This document shows, in pieces, positions 48,702 to 57,443 of a stretch of 64,000 bases of DNA (positions are counted from its first letter, which is position 1; every line of letters starts with the position of its first letter). The DNA lies in assembly GCA_009886625.1 (NCBI GenBank), contig QXZA01000004.1:38469-102468 (forward strand), in the 5' to 3' direction. The translations under genes and the position numbers were made by a program. Origin of the DNA: Flavobacteriaceae bacterium (GTDB taxonomy: Bacteria > Bacteroidota > Bacteroidia > Flavobacteriales > Flavobacteriaceae). The notes beneath the pieces are model-generated. The model was not told the DNA's origin. It saw only the letters and a program-made list of their open reading frames with translations, and did not search any database.

Positions 48702-48791
48702 GGATTAACATACTTTTGGGATTTTTTTTGGCTTAAAAAAATGAAATTTGTATCACAGAAAAAGAACCCTAAGCATGGGTTAGTTTAAAAT

Positions 48792-50396
48792 ATGAAGAAA
48801 ACCTTATTTATTTCTTTAGTTAGCTTTATGATAATTTCTATTTTGGGAATTGTTGTATTGCAAGGGTATTGGATATATTCTGCATGGAATGATAAAGAAA
48901 AAGAGTTTTCGCTGGCGGTTCAACAGTCATTACAGATTGTTGCAAAAGAGATTCAAGAACGTGAATTGAAGGATTATATCACCAAGTATGAGAGCTTAAT
49001 CGATTCTTTAGATACTCCAGATGATGCCAGTTTAGCCAATCTTTTCTTGTTTTTAGACGAGGATAAAACGAATAATTTATTTTCCTATTATGCCTTTGGA
49101 ATACTTGAAGAAGATTACAATGTTACTCCCTATTTAGATCCAAAACTAGGGGATAGCATTAGTAGATTAACTGATGTTAAACAGCTAAAAAGCACTACGA
49201 TCATCAATAAAAATGATGTTTTTGATAGAGAAAACAATATTGCAAGTTCTATAGAAAAAATTAAAACCGTGGATCGCATGAATATAGCCAATCAGCGTAT
49301 ACGGTCAGCATTTATGAGCTACACTGCCAACATTCCAATTCATAAGCGTTTAAATGTGGATGAATTGGATTTTGTTTTGAAACGAGAATTTGATGCGAAA
49401 AAGATTGTAACCTCATATGAGTTTGGAATTTATAATGATGGTCTGTCAACGAAAATAAAATCTAATAATTATGCTGAAGAGCAGGAAGGATTTCGATACA
49501 CAACCCCCATATTTATGGATCAAAATGGCTTAGGAAAATATGAATTGGTTATTTCTTTTCCAGAAAAGGACCAATACGTGTTTTCATCAATTTTAGGTGT
49601 TGGAGGGTTGACTCTTTTTCTTACCCTTTTTATTGTTTTGGTTTCTAGTAGTGCGTTATATCAAATTATTCATCAAAAGAAAATCTCAGAGATTAAAACA
49701 GATTTTATTAATAATATGTCGCATGAGTTTAAAACACCAATAGCAACAATTAATCTTGCTTTGGATGCAATATCTAATCCTAAATCAATTGAAGCACCAG
49801 AAAAAGTTGCTCGTTATGTAAAAATGATACGAGAAGAAAACAGCAGAATGTTAACACAAGTAGAAAGTGTTTTGAGGATTTCTCAACTTGAACGAAGTAA
49901 TGAGCCTATTCAAAAAACATCATTAGATTTACATGATATCATTAATGATTCCATTCATCATATTGATTTGATTTTAAAAAGTAAATCAGGACAGTTGAAA
50001 ACCCATTTAAAGGCAACTAATAGTGTGGTGTTTGGAAATAAAAGTCATTTGACCAATATTGTGATCAATCTTTTAGATAATGCTTTAAAATATTGTGAAA
50101 ACACCCCTGAAGTTATCATAGAAACCCTTAATGAAGACTCGTATTTTGTATTGAGGGTAAAAGACAATGGAATTGGAATGAGTCCAAGCATTCAAAAGAA
50201 AATTTTCGAAAAATTTTATAGAGCAAGTTCAGGAAATATTCATAATACCAAAGGGCATGGATTGGGATTGGCTTATGTAAAACGTATTGTTGACCTTCAT
50301 AAGGGGACAATTAACTTGGAAAGTAAAAAAGATGTAGGCACTACATTTAGTATTAGTTTCCCTAATGATAAATTAATTAAAAATGCCTCAACTTAA
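48792..50396 (+). CDS. Sensor histidine kinase (RprX-like)
   Basis: Membrane sensor kinase of 534 residues. TM1 is about 5-30, then an extracytoplasmic sensor region of about 230 residues without a recognised domain, TM2 about 268-292, and no obvious HAMP. HisKA carries the phospho-accepting H311 in NNMSHEFKTPIA. The HATPase domain has NLLDNALKYC (N box), VKDNGIGMS and GHGLGLAYVKRIV. It is 70 bases downstream of a possible -7 box (TACTTTTG, 48711-48718). It resembles Bacteroides RprX, but the signal is unknown. Its end overlaps or abuts the response regulator. Confidence 0.92.
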   Translation: MKKTLFISLVSFMIISILGIVVLQGYWIYSAWNDKEKEFSLAVQQSLQIVAKEIQERELKDYITKYESLIDSLDTPDDASLANLFLFLDEDKTNNLFSYYAFGILEEDYNVTPYLDPKLGDSISRLTDVKQLKSTTIINKNDVFDRENNIASSIEKIKTVDRMNIANQRIRSAFMSYTANIPIHKRLNVDELDFVLKREFDAKKIVTSYEFGIYNDGLSTKIKSNNYAEEQEGFRYTTPIFMDQNGLGKYELVISFPEKDQYVFSSILGVGGLTLFLTLFIVLVSSSALYQIIHQKKISEIKTDFINNMSHEFKTPIATINLALDAISNPKSIEAPEKVARYVKMIREENSRMLTQVESVLRISQLERSNEPIQKTSLDLHDIINDSIHHIDLILKSKSGQLKTHLKATNSVVFGNKSHLTNIVINLLDNALKYCENTPEVIIETLNEDSYFVLRVKDNGIGMSPSIQKKIFEKFYRASSGNIHNTKGHGLGLAYVKRIVDLHKGTINLESKKDVGTTFSISFPNDKLIKNAST

Positions 50397-50400
50397 ACTT

Positions 50401-51102
50401 ATGAAAGATTCAAATAAAAAAATATTAATAGTAGAGGATGATCCAAATTTTGGAAGCATCTTAAAAGAATATTTAATCATTAACGATTACGATATTACCC
50501 TAGCAAAAAATGGAATTGAAGGTTTTGAAAAATTCAAAAAGGATGATTTTGATTTGTGTATTCTCGATGTGATGATGCCTTACAAGGATGGATTTACTCT
50601 AGCAAAAGAAATTAGAGAAAAGAATGATTCAGTCCCCATATTTTTCTTGACCGCCAAGAATCTAAAAGAGGACGTATTAAAAGGATTTAAAATTGGGGCA
50701 GATGATTATCTCACCAAACCGTTTGACTCTGACGTTTTATTAGCAAAAATAAAAGCGGTATTGAGTAGACAAAATGCTCCAGCACTCACTAATAGCGATG
50801 AGTTTGAGTTTGAGTTTAGTGGATTTAAATTTAATTCTAAACTTCGTCTTTTGTCCTATAAAACAGATAACCCTATCAAACTTTCTCCTAAGGAGAATCA
50901 ATTATTACGTCTCTTAGTCCTTCATATAAATGACCTATTACCACGTGATATTGCTCTGAATAAAATATGGCGGGATGACAATTATTTTACATCAAGAAGT
51001 ATGGATGTCTATATCGCTAAACTCAGAAAGTATTTAAGTGCGGATGAGAAAGTTCAGATTTTAAATATCCATGGAGAAGGTTTCCGATTGGTAATTGACT
51101 AA
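50401..51102 (+). CDS. OmpR-family response regulator (RprY-like)
   Basis: DNA-binding regulator partnered with the preceding kinase. From the ATG at 50401 (MKDSNKKILIVEDD) it has 233 residues; an ATG at 50383 inside the kinase end is the alternative. The receiver has acidic D13/D14, the phospho-accepting D56 in LCILDVMMP and the lysine in DYLTKPFD. A winged-helix trans_reg_C domain follows from about 135 (SPKENQLLRLLVLH, then SRSMDVYIAKLRKYL). The receiver segment DVMMPYKDGFTLA and the segment LTAKNLKEDVLKGFKIGADDY are close to RprY as I remember it. Its stop interlocks with the xerD stop. Confidence 0.93.
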   Translation: MKDSNKKILIVEDDPNFGSILKEYLIINDYDITLAKNGIEGFEKFKKDDFDLCILDVMMPYKDGFTLAKEIREKNDSVPIFFLTAKNLKEDVLKGFKIGADDYLTKPFDSDVLLAKIKAVLSRQNAPALTNSDEFEFEFSGFKFNSKLRLLSYKTDNPIKLSPKENQLLRLLVLHINDLLPRDIALNKIWRDDNYFTSRSMDVYIAKLRKYLSADEKVQILNIHGEGFRLVID

Positions 51103-52001
51103 AATTTTGCTCTAGGATGAAAACGTTCCACAACAGACCGAAGGTGTTGAGTGTCTAAATGAGTATAAACCTCTGTAGTGGTTATACTTTCGTGTCCCAT
51201 TAATATTTGTATCGTTCTTAAATCTGCACCATTTTCCAATAAATGAGTGGCAAAAGAATGTCTAAAGGTGTGGGGGCCTACTTTTTTTTGAATGTTAGCT
51301 TTTACTGCTAATTGTTTAATGAGGGTGAAAATCATTTGACGTGTTAACCGATTTCCTCTTCGATTCAAAAAAACTACATCTTGATCTTTGGGATTGATTT
51401 TGAGGTGAAAACGGGATGCCTTAATGTATATTTCTAAATATTTTTTTGTGATACTCCCCATGGGAACAAGCCTTTGTTTATTTCCTTTTCCACTCACCCG
51501 TATCATGTCTTCTTCAAAAAAGAGGTTGGAGAGACTTAAGTTTGTTAATTCTGAAACCCGAATTCCACTTCCGTAGAGTGTTTCTACTATCGCTCGATTT
51601 CTGTGCCCCTGTGGATGTCCCAGGTCAATTTGATTAAGCATCAGTTTAATTTCATCTAAACTTAATACATCAGGAAGCTTTCTTCCTAATTTAGGTGTTT
51701 CAATGAGATCGGTGGGGTTGTTCGTTCTGTAAGATTCAAAGATTAAATAGTCAAAAAAACTACGCAAACCTGATAGGCGTCTCGCTTGGGTATGCGGGCT
51801 CAAAATTTTTGCAGTTTCATAAATGAATTTCTGAACAGTGTCTAAGCTACAGTTTTCAGGAGACTCCTCAATTTTTTCATTTTTTAAAAAATGCTGAAGG
51901 GCAAGTACATCTAAGGTGTAATTCTGTATGGAATTTTCTGAAAGCCCTCTTTCAATCTTCAGGTACATTCTATAATCCGCTAGGGCTTGTTTCCAATTCA
52001 C
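51099..52001 (-). CDS. Site-specific tyrosine recombinase XerD-like
   Basis: Chromosome dimer resolution recombinase, 300 residues, the usual XerC/D length. The SAM-like N-terminal domain runs to about 90. The catalytic set is R in YGSGIRVSELTNL near 149, K in VSGKGNKQRLVP near 173, HTFRHSFATHLLENGADLRTIQ near 245 and GHESITTTEVYTHL with the nucleophilic tyrosine near 280. Housekeeping length and context favour Xer over an integrase of a mobile element. It is divergent from aroQ. I found no dif site. Confidence 0.92.
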   Translation of the reverse strand: MNWKQALADYRMYLKIERGLSENSIQNYTLDVLALQHFLKNEKIEESPENCSLDTVQKFIYETAKILSPHTQARRLSGLRSFFDYLIFESYRTNNPTDLIETPKLGRKLPDVLSLDEIKLMLNQIDLGHPQGHRNRAIVETLYGSGIRVSELTNLSLSNLFFEEDMIRVSGKGNKQRLVPMGSITKKYLEIYIKASRFHLKINPKDQDVVFLNRRGNRLTRQMIFTLIKQLAVKANIQKKVGPHTFRHSFATHLLENGADLRTIQILMGHESITTTEVYTHLDTQHLRSVVERFHPRAKF

Positions 52002-52058
52002 AGCATTTGTTTTTAGGGAAATAAATCTAATTTCTATACTTTTACTAAAATAATAAAA

Positions 52059-52478
52059 ATGAAGATCAGTATCATCAACGGTCCCAACTTAAATCTTTTA
52101 GGTACTCGCGAGCCAACAGTGTATGGATACCAAACCTTTGAGGCCTATCATGAGACCCTTAAAAAACAATTTCCTTCAGTGAGTTTTGATTATTTTCAAT
52201 CCAATGTAGAGGGAGAGCTGATCAATCGTCTACATGAGGTTGGATTTTCTTCAGACGCTATCTTATTAAATGCAGGGGCATACACGCACACCTCTGTAGC
52301 AATAGGGGATGCAATTAAGAGTATTGAAAGTAACGTGATTGAAATTCATATTTCAAACACCTTTGCACGTGAAGATTTTAGACACACTTCTTATATTACT
52401 CCTGTAGCTAAAGGCCTAATTATTGGTTTTGGTTTGGATTCCTATCGATTAGGAGTGGAAAGTGCACTTCACAACTAA
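52059..52478 (+). CDS. aroQ: Type II 3-dehydroquinate dehydratase AroQ
   Basis: Third step of the shikimate pathway, 139 residues, dodecameric type II fold. Opening NGPNLNLLGTREPTVYG (8-24) includes the catalytic R17 and Y23. Then come QSNVEGELINRLHE near 48, LNAGAYTHTSVAIGDAI near 71 and EIHISNTFAREDFRHTS near 95 with the key histidine and arginine. It begins a plus-strand pair with truA, separated by 171 bases. Confidence 0.96.
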   Translation: MKISIINGPNLNLLGTREPTVYGYQTFEAYHETLKKQFPSVSFDYFQSNVEGELINRLHEVGFSSDAILLNAGAYTHTSVAIGDAIKSIESNVIEIHISNTFAREDFRHTSYITPVAKGLIIGFGLDSYRLGVESALHN

Positions 52479-52598
52479 ATTACTTAAGTGGTTGTAATTA
52501 TTACAATGCTTAATTGCTTATTTTCTGAACCTATGGACATAATCTGAGAAGCAGAAAACAAAAGTGGGACTATAGATTGATTCCTTTCAATCCATTCA

Positions 52599-52629
52599 TT
52601 GTGACTACAAGAAATTCAAAGTATCTTTG
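52599..52629 (+). promoter_or_regulatory. Promoter of truA
   Basis: TTG at 52599-52601 lies 20 bases before TATCTTTG (52622-52629), an ideal Bacteroidota -33/-7 arrangement. The start near 52633 leaves about 17 bases to the GTG of truA. Just upstream the gap holds TTGTAA-TTA-TTACAA (52492-52506), a small palindrome of unknown role. Confidence 0.6.
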
Positions 52630-52649
52630 TTAGATACAGAAATTAAATA

Positions 52650-53396
52650 GTGCGGTATTTTTTAGAATTTTCTTATGCAGGGACGAACTACCATGGATGG
52701 CAACGCCAGCCTAATGCGGTTTCTGTGCAAGAAATATTAGAACATGCACTTGGCACTCTGTTGAAAGTAACGACACCTTTGTTGGCAGCAGGAAGAACTG
52801 ATTCTGGTGTGCATGCACGTCAAATGTTTGCTCACTTTGACGGAGAACTCAGTCAAGAAACTTTACAGCATTTAGTCTACCAACTCAATCAATTTTTGCC
52901 CCAAGACATAGTGATTCATTCCCTTCGTCAAGTTAAGGAAGAGGTTCATGCCCGTTTTGATGCACTTTCACGCTCATATGAATACCATATCGCTTTAGGC
53001 AAAACACCTTTTGGAAATAGTATGCATTATCGAATAAATCAACCATTAGACGTGGATCTTATGAATCAAGCGGCTGATATTCTTTTAGCATATGAGGATT
53101 TTGAATGTTTTTCTAAATCCAAAACCGATGTTAAAACCTTTCTTTGTGATATCAGTTATGCGCTCTGGAGTAAAACAAAAAAGGGTTATATCTTTACCAT
53201 TACTGGCAATCGGTTTTTACGTAATATGGTAAGAGCCATTGTAGGAACATTAATAGAAATTGGTTTAAAGAAAAAAGCAATAGAGGACTTGCACGAGATC
53301 ATAAAAAGTAAGAACCGTTCTAAAGCAGGGTATTCTGTTCCTGCTCAAGGATTGTTTTTGACTCGAATTGAGTATCCAGCTTCAATATTTAAATAA
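52650..53396 (+). CDS. truA: tRNA pseudouridine synthase A
   Basis: Makes pseudouridine at tRNA positions 38-40, 248 residues. It starts with GTG at 52650 (MRYFLEFSYAGTNYHGWQRQ), matching the family N-terminus. The catalytic aspartate is D51 in AAGRTDSGVHARQ. RFLRNMVRAIVGTLIEIG near 190 and the C-terminal APAQGL-like VPAQGLFLTRIEYP are also standard. Followed after 3 bases by an ABC exporter. Confidence 0.96.
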   Translation: MRYFLEFSYAGTNYHGWQRQPNAVSVQEILEHALGTLLKVTTPLLAAGRTDSGVHARQMFAHFDGELSQETLQHLVYQLNQFLPQDIVIHSLRQVKEEVHARFDALSRSYEYHIALGKTPFGNSMHYRINQPLDVDLMNQAADILLAYEDFECFSKSKTDVKTFLCDISYALWSKTKKGYIFTITGNRFLRNMVRAIVGTLIEIGLKKKAIEDLHEIIKSKNRSKAGYSVPAQGLFLTRIEYPASIFK

Positions 53397-53399
53397 ACT

Positions 53400-55166
53400 A
53401 TGGCCAAAGTAAGTGGGAAAATTTTTGACGTGCAGCTTTTTGGTAAGCTTTTGATTTTTGTAAAACCCTACAAGACTACCTACTATTTTGTAATGCTTGC
53501 AGCTATTTTGTTGTCTTTGTTTTCTACGCTTACGCCCTATCTGTTAAAAGTTACTGTAGATGATTATATCCGTGTTCAGGATTATAATGGTATGGTGTTG
53601 ATGGTGAGTCTGATGTTGGGTGCCCTAATTATGGAAGTGCTTTTTCAGTTTCTATTTGTCTTTTATGCAAATTGGCTCGGACAAAAAGTGATTAGAGATC
53701 TGAGGATTAAACTCTTCAAAAAAATTCTCTTTTTTAAAATGGCTTATTTTGATAAGTCAGCGGTAGGACGTTTAGTCACTAGAGCGGTGAGTGATATTGA
53801 AACCATCGCTAGTATATTTTCTCAAGGCCTTTTTATGATCATTGCTGATTTATTAAAAATGTTTTTAGTGATTGGTGTGATGTTATATGTGGATTGGCGT
53901 TTATCATTGATTGTTTTTTCGATACTTCCCATTATTATTTATGCGACTCGATTGTTTCAGAAGTCAATGAAGAAAGCCTTTGAGGAAGTACGACTGCAAG
54001 TCACTAATTTAAATTCATTTGTACAAGAGCGCATTAGCGGTATGAAGATTGTACAACTTTTCCATCGTGAAAAAATTGAATATGAAAATTTTATTCAGAT
54101 CAACGAAAAGCATAAGCAAGCTTGGTTAAAAACAGTTTGGTTCAATTCCATTTTCTTTCCTATTGCTGAAATATCTTCTTCAGTTACTATTGGATTATTG
54201 GTTTGGTATGGTGGCTTTAATTTGATTTCAGGAGGTGACATTTCCTTGGGAGCGATATTTTTATTCATTCAAATGTCACAAATGTTATTTCGACCATTAC
54301 GACAGATTGCAGATAAATTCAATACACTGCAAATGGGTATGGTCGCTGCTGACCGAATTTTTCAAATAATCGAAACCGAAAGCAGTATTAAGGATGAGGG
54401 AACCTTTTCACCAGAAAAGTTTCACGGTACTATTTTGATTGATCAACTTCGTTTTTCCTATATACCTGGAGAAGAAGTCTTAAAAGGTATTTCTCTGGAA
54501 ATCAAGTCAGGAGAGACTATTGCTATTGTTGGGGCTACTGGAGCAGGAAAATCTACAATAATTAATTTATTGTCTCGATTCTATGAATTTGATTCAGGAA
54601 CTATTGCAATAGATGGAACCTCTATTCGGGAGTATTCTCTTCAGGTACTCAGAAAACACGTGGCTGTAGTATTGCAAGATGTTTTTCTGTTTGCTGACAG
54701 TTTATACAATAACATTACCTTATTTAATCCTGAAATTAGTATAGAGCAAGTAATACTAGCGGCAAAAAAAATTGGAGTTCATGATTTTATTGAATCCTTG
54801 CCAGAGGGTTATGACTACAATGTAAAAGAGCGTGGTGTTATGCTTTCCTCTGGCCAACGACAATTGATTGCATTTTTAAGAGCCTATATTTCAGAGCCTA
54901 ATATTTTAGTTCTTGATGAGGCTACTTCATCTGTGGATAGTTACTCTGAGGAGATCATTCAAAATGCTATAGATACCTTAACTAAAGGAAAGACATCAAT
55001 TGTGATAGCACATCGTTTAGCTACAGTTAAAAATGCAGATCGAATTGTGGTAATGGATCATGGAGAAATAGTAGAACAAGGAACGCACAATGAATTGTTG
55101 AAATTACCCAACGGATATTATGCAAAGTTATACGACGTTCAGTTTGCAGAAGCGTCAACTGTTTAG
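53400..55166 (+). CDS. ABC exporter (MsbA/BmrA-like half transporter)
   Basis: Half-size ABC exporter of 588 residues with six transmembrane helices in about residues 20-310, and a nucleotide-binding domain from about 345. Walker A is GATGAGKSTI near 376, the signature is MLSSGQRQLIAFLRA near 480 (SSGQ instead of the common SGGQ), and Walker B is ILVLDEATSSVDS. The substrate could be lipid A, lipid or drug; sequence does not decide. It follows truA closely and is convergent with cdaA. Confidence 0.92.
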   Translation: MAKVSGKIFDVQLFGKLLIFVKPYKTTYYFVMLAAILLSLFSTLTPYLLKVTVDDYIRVQDYNGMVLMVSLMLGALIMEVLFQFLFVFYANWLGQKVIRDLRIKLFKKILFFKMAYFDKSAVGRLVTRAVSDIETIASIFSQGLFMIIADLLKMFLVIGVMLYVDWRLSLIVFSILPIIIYATRLFQKSMKKAFEEVRLQVTNLNSFVQERISGMKIVQLFHREKIEYENFIQINEKHKQAWLKTVWFNSIFFPIAEISSSVTIGLLVWYGGFNLISGGDISLGAIFLFIQMSQMLFRPLRQIADKFNTLQMGMVAADRIFQIIETESSIKDEGTFSPEKFHGTILIDQLRFSYIPGEEVLKGISLEIKSGETIAIVGATGAGKSTIINLLSRFYEFDSGTIAIDGTSIREYSLQVLRKHVAVVLQDVFLFADSLYNNITLFNPEISIEQVILAAKKIGVHDFIESLPEGYDYNVKERGVMLSSGQRQLIAFLRAYISEPNILVLDEATSSVDSYSEEIIQNAIDTLTKGKTSIVIAHRLATVKNADRIVVMDHGEIVEQGTHNELLKLPNGYYAKLYDVQFAEASTV

Positions 55167-55167
55167 A

Positions 55168-55956
55168 TTATTCACTAATGTCTTGAGAGAGCACTTCTTT
55201 TAGTGACGTGATGGTTTTGAAAGAGAAAAATTCTCCGTTTTTAACGTACACAATTTTACCCGTTTGTTCAGAAATAACAATGACAAGAGCATCTGTTTTT
55301 TCCGTTATTCCCATTGCAGCTCTATGGCGTAAACCGTATTTTGAAGGGATATTCTTTTCGTCAGATACTGGAAGAATAACACGTGTAGCAATAATGGTGT
55401 TTTTATCAATTACAATTGCACCGTCGTGGAGAGGATTATTTTTAAAAAAAATTGTTTCTAAAATTTGAGGGACTAATTTAATTTTAGCACCATTAGTCTC
55501 ACTAATAGTAAAATCCAATGAATTGCTACGTTGCAAAACAATGATAGCACCCGTCTTCGTCTTGGCCATTTCCTCACAGGAATCGAGTAGAATATTTATA
55601 TTCAAACTAAACACTTGTTCGTTTTGATTCAAAAAGCGAAAATAACCCACAACATTTCTACGGTTAGTGAAGTTTGTTGATCCAAGGAGGAGTAAGAATT
55701 TTCTAATTTCTTGTTGAAAAACAACGATTAATGCAAAAAATCCTACACTAATAAATTTCCCTAACAGAGTACTCAGAACATCCATATTAAGAAGATCGGT
55801 GAGCCTCCAGATGAGATAAATAATTACAATTCCAATAAAAATATTGATGGCTACGGTTCCCTTTACAAGTTTGTAGAGGTAAAATAGTAGGAAGGCAACC
55901 AATAAAATGTCGATCACATCAATAAAAGAAAAATCGATAAAATCAGTTAAATCCAA
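55168..55956 (-). CDS. cdaA: Diadenylate cyclase CdaA (c-di-AMP synthase)
   Basis: Membrane-bound DisA_N-domain cyclase that makes c-di-AMP from two ATP. The TTG at 55954-55956 is chosen as start: an AAGGA sequence lies 4 bases upstream, and relatives begin just before this point. The 29 residues encoded upstream belong to the folP region. The protein has 262 residues, with three membrane helices in about 10-80 and the cyclase domain to the end. DGA at 178-180 (PLHDGAIVIDK) and RHR at 210-212 (GLRHRAAMG) are the catalytic motifs. Its YbbR-type partner lies elsewhere (47158-48120). Confidence 0.93.
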   Translation of the reverse strand: MDLTDFIDFSFIDVIDILLVAFLLFYLYKLVKGTVAINIFIGIVIIYLIWRLTDLLNMDVLSTLLGKFISVGFFALIVVFQQEIRKFLLLLGSTNFTNRRNVVGYFRFLNQNEQVFSLNINILLDSCEEMAKTKTGAIIVLQRSNSLDFTISETNGAKIKLVPQILETIFFKNNPLHDGAIVIDKNTIIATRVILPVSDEKNIPSKYGLRHRAAMGITEKTDALVIVISEQTGKIVYVKNGEFFSFKTITSLKEVLSQDISE

Positions 55957-55984
55957 GTGTTCCTTTTTTGTAAAATTATAAAAA

Positions 55985-56773
55985 CTATTGGAGAGCCAGC
56001 CATAAGTCCACACATTCTTTGGCTTCCTTAATGTCATGAACACGTAGTATTTGAGCTCCCCGGTCTAAAGCGAGTGCATTTAAGGCTGTAGTTCCGTTTA
56101 AAGCTTCTTCAGGGCTAGTATTTAAATATTTGTAAATCATTGACTTTCTTGAGATTCCAACAAGTAGGGGACAACCCAAAGTTTTGAATTGATTGAGATG
56201 CTTAAAAAGTGTGTAATTATGGTTGGTGTTTTTCCCAAATCCAAAGCCAGGATCAATAATAATATCCTGAATTCCTGCCTTTAGAGCTAATTTAGATTGT
56301 TGTACAAAAAAGGTTAAAATTTCAGTAATAATATTGTCGTATTCTGGCTTTTTTTGCATGCTTTTTGGAGTCCCTTGCACATGCATCAATATATAGGGAA
56401 TGGAATATTGAGCCACTGTTTGATGCATTTTGGGATCAAGAATACCTCCAGAAATATCATTGATTATAGAAGCTCCAGCTTCAATACAGGTTTGAGCAAC
56501 CTCATGATTGTAAGTGTCAATTGAGAAATGTGTTTCTGGAAACCGAAGTTTTAACGCTTCTAGTATTGGAATAATTTTTTCTTTTTCTGTCTCTTGAGAA
56601 ATTAGTTCACTCCCAGGTTTACTGCTTGCTACTCCTATATCTATGAAAAAAGCTCCTTCTTTAATCATGGTTTCGGTGCGTTGTAGCGCCTTCTCTACAG
56701 AGTTATATTTTCCACCGTCGTAAAATGAATCAGAGGTAACATTTAAGATCCCCATAATCTTGGGTTGACTCAA
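55985..56773 (-). CDS. folP: Dihydropteroate synthase FolP, start codon uncertain
   Basis: Joins p-aminobenzoate to the pterin diphosphate in folate synthesis. The TTG at 56771-56773 gives MSQPKIMGILNVTSDSFYDGG and 262 residues, with IDIGVASSKPG, SIDTYN, INDISGG, DPGFGFGKN and GISRKS as family motifs. Relatives have about 15 further N-terminal residues, and the same frame here does encode such a segment (LNCNGQFID). It contains no ATG, GTG or TTG before a stop at 56885-56887. A near-cognate ATC at 56815 or 56827 is therefore possible. It precedes cdaA by 28 bases. Confidence 0.9.
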   Translation of the reverse strand: MSQPKIMGILNVTSDSFYDGGKYNSVEKALQRTETMIKEGAFFIDIGVASSKPGSELISQETEKEKIIPILEALKLRFPETHFSIDTYNHEVAQTCIEAGASIINDISGGILDPKMHQTVAQYSIPYILMHVQGTPKSMQKKPEYDNIITEILTFFVQQSKLALKAGIQDIIIDPGFGFGKNTNHNYTLFKHLNQFKTLGCPLLVGISRKSMIYKYLNTSPEEALNGTTALNALALDRGAQILRVHDIKEAKECVDLWLALQ

Positions 56774-56878
56774 GTCAATGAATTGACCGTTGCAGTTTAG
56801 GGTTTGTGCTGTGATATTCTTTTTGATAACTTTTTGCTTTGTACTGGGTGATCTAACTAAATAAATTCGAAATTTATT

Positions 56879-56887
56879 GCAAATTTA
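56879..56887 (-). promoter_or_regulatory. -7 box of folP
   Basis: TAAATTTGC on the minus strand is a full match to TAnnTTTGC. It predicts a start near 56875, about 100 bases before the TTG of folP but only about 50-60 before the near-cognate ATC codons. The divergent DUF1599 gene starts at 56895. Confidence 0.45.
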
Positions 56888-56894
56888 GAATTAA

Positions 56895-57443
56895 ATGGAG
56901 CTTACCCGTAAAGAGTATCAAGCAATTGTAAAAAAATGCAGAGAATTATTTGAAAATAAAATGAAAGATTATGGGGCGGCATGGCGAATTTTAAGGCTTC
57001 CCTCACTCACCGATCAGATTTTTATAAAAGCTCAACGCATAAGAAGTTTACAAACTAACGTCATTCAGAAAGTAGATGAGGGACAGGAGTCTGAATTTAT
57101 AGGAATTGTGAATTACAGTTTGATGGCCTTAATACAAATTGATAAAGGAATTGCAGAGCAACCTGATTTGAATGTGGAAGCTGCATTACAATTATATGAC
57201 AAACATCAAGAAATCATTTTTGACTTGATGTTGAACAAGAATCATGATTATGGGGAAGCTTGGCGTGAGATGCGTGTCAGCTCTTTGACTGATTTAATAT
57301 TACAAAAGCTACTTCGTGTCAAGCAAATTGAAGAGAATCAAGGAAAGACTATAGTAAGTGAGGGAATTGATGCCAATTACCATGACATGGTTAATTATGC
57401 AGTTTTTGCATTGATTCACTTGAGTTCAGGTAAAAAAAAATGA
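56895..57443 (+). CDS. DUF1599 protein with two internal repeats
   Basis: Protein of 182 residues of the family known as DUF1599, which has been proposed to be linked to nucleotide modification. Two similar halves are visible: residues 8-82 with DYGAAWRILRLPSLTD at 25-40, and residues 101-176 with DYGEAWREMRVSSLTD at 118-133. Each continues to an I/L-K-x2-R-I/V segment, an acidic stretch and VNYxxxALI. The offset is 93 residues. The function is not established. Its end overlaps the next gene by 4 bases (ATGA). Confidence 0.88.
   Translation: MELTRKEYQAIVKKCRELFENKMKDYGAAWRILRLPSLTDQIFIKAQRIRSLQTNVIQKVDEGQESEFIGIVNYSLMALIQIDKGIAEQPDLNVEAALQLYDKHQEIIFDLMLNKNHDYGEAWREMRVSSLTDLILQKLLRVKQIEENQGKTIVSEGIDANYHDMVNYAVFALIHLSSGKKK

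Noticed and set aside
51099..52001. Integrase of a mobile element
   Set aside because: The 300-residue Xer length and motifs, and housekeeping neighbours on both sides, with no attachment-site repeats or tRNA, favour chromosomal XerD.
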